A DNA stretch of 6,635 bases from Sulfurimonas sp. GTDB lineage: Bacteria; Campylobacterota; Campylobacteria; Campylobacterales; Sulfurimonadaceae. The notes below the pieces were generated by a model, which saw only the letters and a program-made list of their open reading frames with translations, had not been told where the DNA came from and did not search any database. Position numbers and translations under genes: made by a program. Numbering within the stretch: the first letter of the stretch is position 1; each line of letters starts with the position of its first letter. Shown here one piece after another: positions 5,490 through 6,635 of this stretch. Location: the NCBI GenBank assembly GCA_022712775.1, contig JAFLJZ010000057.1:1-6635 (forward strand), given 5' to 3'.

Positions 5490-6532
5490 AACTTTTAGTT
5501 AGTGCGCTAGAGCATTCAGCAAATGTACATTTAAAATCTCTCACAAAAGAGTTCAAGCATGATGTAGAGTTTGTTGGAATCTTCGATTCTAGTTTGGGGG
5601 AACCTATAGTAGATTTACGAAGTTTAGCGATTATGGGTTTTGTAGATGTACTTAAAAAAATTCGTTTCTTTTTTAAACTTAATGCACAGATGGTAGATTT
5701 AGCAGAGAATGTTGATAAGGTCTTGCTTATCGATTCTTCGGGCTTTAATCTACCCTTGGCTAAAAAAATAAAAAAGCGTTACCCCGACAAAGAGATAATT
5801 TATTATATTTTACCTCAAGCGTGGGCATGGAAGAAGAAGCGTATACCTGTTCTTGCTCGCACAATAGATAAACTTGCTTCTATTTTGCCTTTTGAACCAG
5901 AATACTACCCCGAAGATGCTCCCATAACCTATGTAGGACATCCTTTGCTTGATAGCATTACAGAGTATAAAGAAAGTTTAAATGATGAAGTGAAAACTAT
6001 TGCCTTTATGCCAGGGAGTAGAAAGGGCGAAATAAAAAAGCTTATGCCTGTTTTTATAGAGCTTCAAAAGAAGCTTGCTATAGAAGCGACTATCATAATT
6101 CCAAAACACTTCACGCAAGTGGAGATACAAGAACTTTATGGTACCCTAACAAGTTTTAAAATATCAAATGATGCACATAAAACCTTGTTAGAATCAGACT
6201 TTGCATTTATTTGTAGTGGTACAGCTACCTTAGAAGCTTCATTGATTGGGATTCCTTTCATTTTGAGTTATATAGCAAAACCATTAGATTACTTTATTGC
6301 AAGCAGATTAATTAAGCTTAGTCATATAGGTTTAAGTAATATAATGTATACAAAATTTGCAGGTCGTTCTATACATCCTGAGTTAATTCAAGATGATGTA
6401 ACCGTTCTTAAGTTAGCCCAAGCATTTTATGATTACGATAGAAGTAGATTTTTAGACGATTCTAAAGCATTACGTGGGTATTTGAAACATGGTAGTTCCA
6501 AAACGATAGCAAAAATAATAGAGGAAAAATAA
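5486..6532 (+). CDS. lpxB: Lipid-A-disaccharide synthase
   Basis: A 348-residue GT19 glycosyltransferase that joins UDP-2,3-diacylglucosamine and lipid X to make lipid A disaccharide phosphate, on the inner face of the cytoplasmic membrane. Visible family blocks: the N-terminal SALEHSANVHLKSL (6-19), VLLIDSSGFNLPLAKKI (79-95), YYILPQAWAWKKKR (106-119), ILPFEPEYY (133-141), VGHPLLD (150-156), the nucleotide-binding FMPGSRKGEI (174-183) and CSGTATLEASLIGIPF (243-258), followed by the hydrophobic, membrane-facing LSYIAKPLDYFIAS. It is shorter than the roughly 380 residues of the E. coli enzyme, but all blocks are present. The start has GGGGA (5472-5476) 9 nt upstream, and a closer GGTGG (5478-5482). 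The ATG overlaps the stop of the short leader ORF as ATGA, suggesting coupling. A sugar aminotransferase gene follows after 4 nt. Confidence 0.95.
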   Translation: MKLLVSALEHSANVHLKSLTKEFKHDVEFVGIFDSSLGEPIVDLRSLAIMGFVDVLKKIRFFFKLNAQMVDLAENVDKVLLIDSSGFNLPLAKKIKKRYPDKEIIYYILPQAWAWKKKRIPVLARTIDKLASILPFEPEYYPEDAPITYVGHPLLDSITEYKESLNDEVKTIAFMPGSRKGEIKKLMPVFIELQKKLAIEATIIIPKHFTQVEIQELYGTLTSFKISNDAHKTLLESDFAFICSGTATLEASLIGIPFILSYIAKPLDYFIASRLIKLSHIGLSNIMYTKFAGRSIHPELIQDDVTVLKLAQAFYDYDRSRFLDDSKALRGYLKHGSSKTIAKIIEEK

Positions 6533-6536
6533 AAGA

Positions 6537-6635
6537 ATGAAAATAAATTTCATAGATTTAAAAGCACAATATAGAGAGTATAAAACAGAGATAGATAAAG
6601 AAGTTTTAGAAGTTTTTACAAATGCTCAGTTTATT
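6537..6635 (+). CDS. DegT/DnrJ/EryC1-family aminotransferase, N-terminal part (runs off window)
   Basis: The first 33 residues of a PLP-dependent sugar aminotransferase. The opening INFIDLKAQYREYKTEID followed by VLEVFTNAQFI matches the family's usual start (FIDLKxQY, then I, then a QFI or QYI just before the GP motif). This subtype is common in enzymes making amino sugars such as those of the WbpE kind for lipopolysaccharide or glycan units, but 33 residues cannot fix the substrate. It begins 4 nt after the lpxB stop, with GAGGA (6521-6525) inside lpxB as ribosome site, so it is probably co-transcribed with lpxB. Confidence 0.85.
   Translation, partial: MKINFIDLKAQYREYKTEIDKEVLEVFTNAQFI

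Overview
The window looks like chromosomal DNA from a member of the Campylobacterota, of the Sulfurimonas, Sulfurovum or Arcobacter kind. It is AT-rich. The histidine kinase has the H-box HQWKQPL, which is common in that phylum. LpxB has the N-terminal motif SALEHSAN-H and a YYILPQAWAWK block, and there is a degenerate dihydroorotase of the PyrC' kind. The genus assignment is inference from protein style only.

Left arm (1-4638, all minus strand, transcribed right to left). The order is a metal-site-deficient dihydroorotase homologue (PyrC'), a MEMO-AMMECR1 fusion protein with a signal peptide, a membrane sensor histidine kinase with a periplasmic double-Cache-like region, and the N-terminus of a response regulator that runs off the window. 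PyrC' and the fusion overlap by 26 nt, the kinase follows after 51 nt, and kinase and regulator overlap by 8 nt. This could be one transcript from a promoter near 4680. The regulator has Ala where the phospho-accepting Asp should be.

Divergent intergenic region (4639-4754). It carries a clear TATAAT box for the left arm and, less certainly, a promoter and a short inverted repeat for the right arm.

Right arm (4755-6635, all plus strand). First comes a HicA/HicB-type toxin-antitoxin pair whose toxin lacks the usual catalytic His. Next is a 40-residue signal-peptide-bearing ORF that looks like a truncated cytochrome c start with its heme motif lost, and it overlaps the next gene by ATGA. Then come lpxB (lipid A disaccharide synthase) and the start of a DegT/DnrJ/EryC1-type sugar aminotransferase. 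The last two point to a lipid A and surface-sugar cluster.

Several products are departures from an active family template: a PyrC homologue without its metal ligands, a receiver without its Asp, a HicA without its His and a cytochrome-like leader without its Cys pair. The MEMO-AMMECR1 fusion predicted to be exported and the leader ORF before lpxB are the two items most worth following up. No tRNA, rRNA, CRISPR array or insertion sequence was seen, and no convincing rho-independent terminator.
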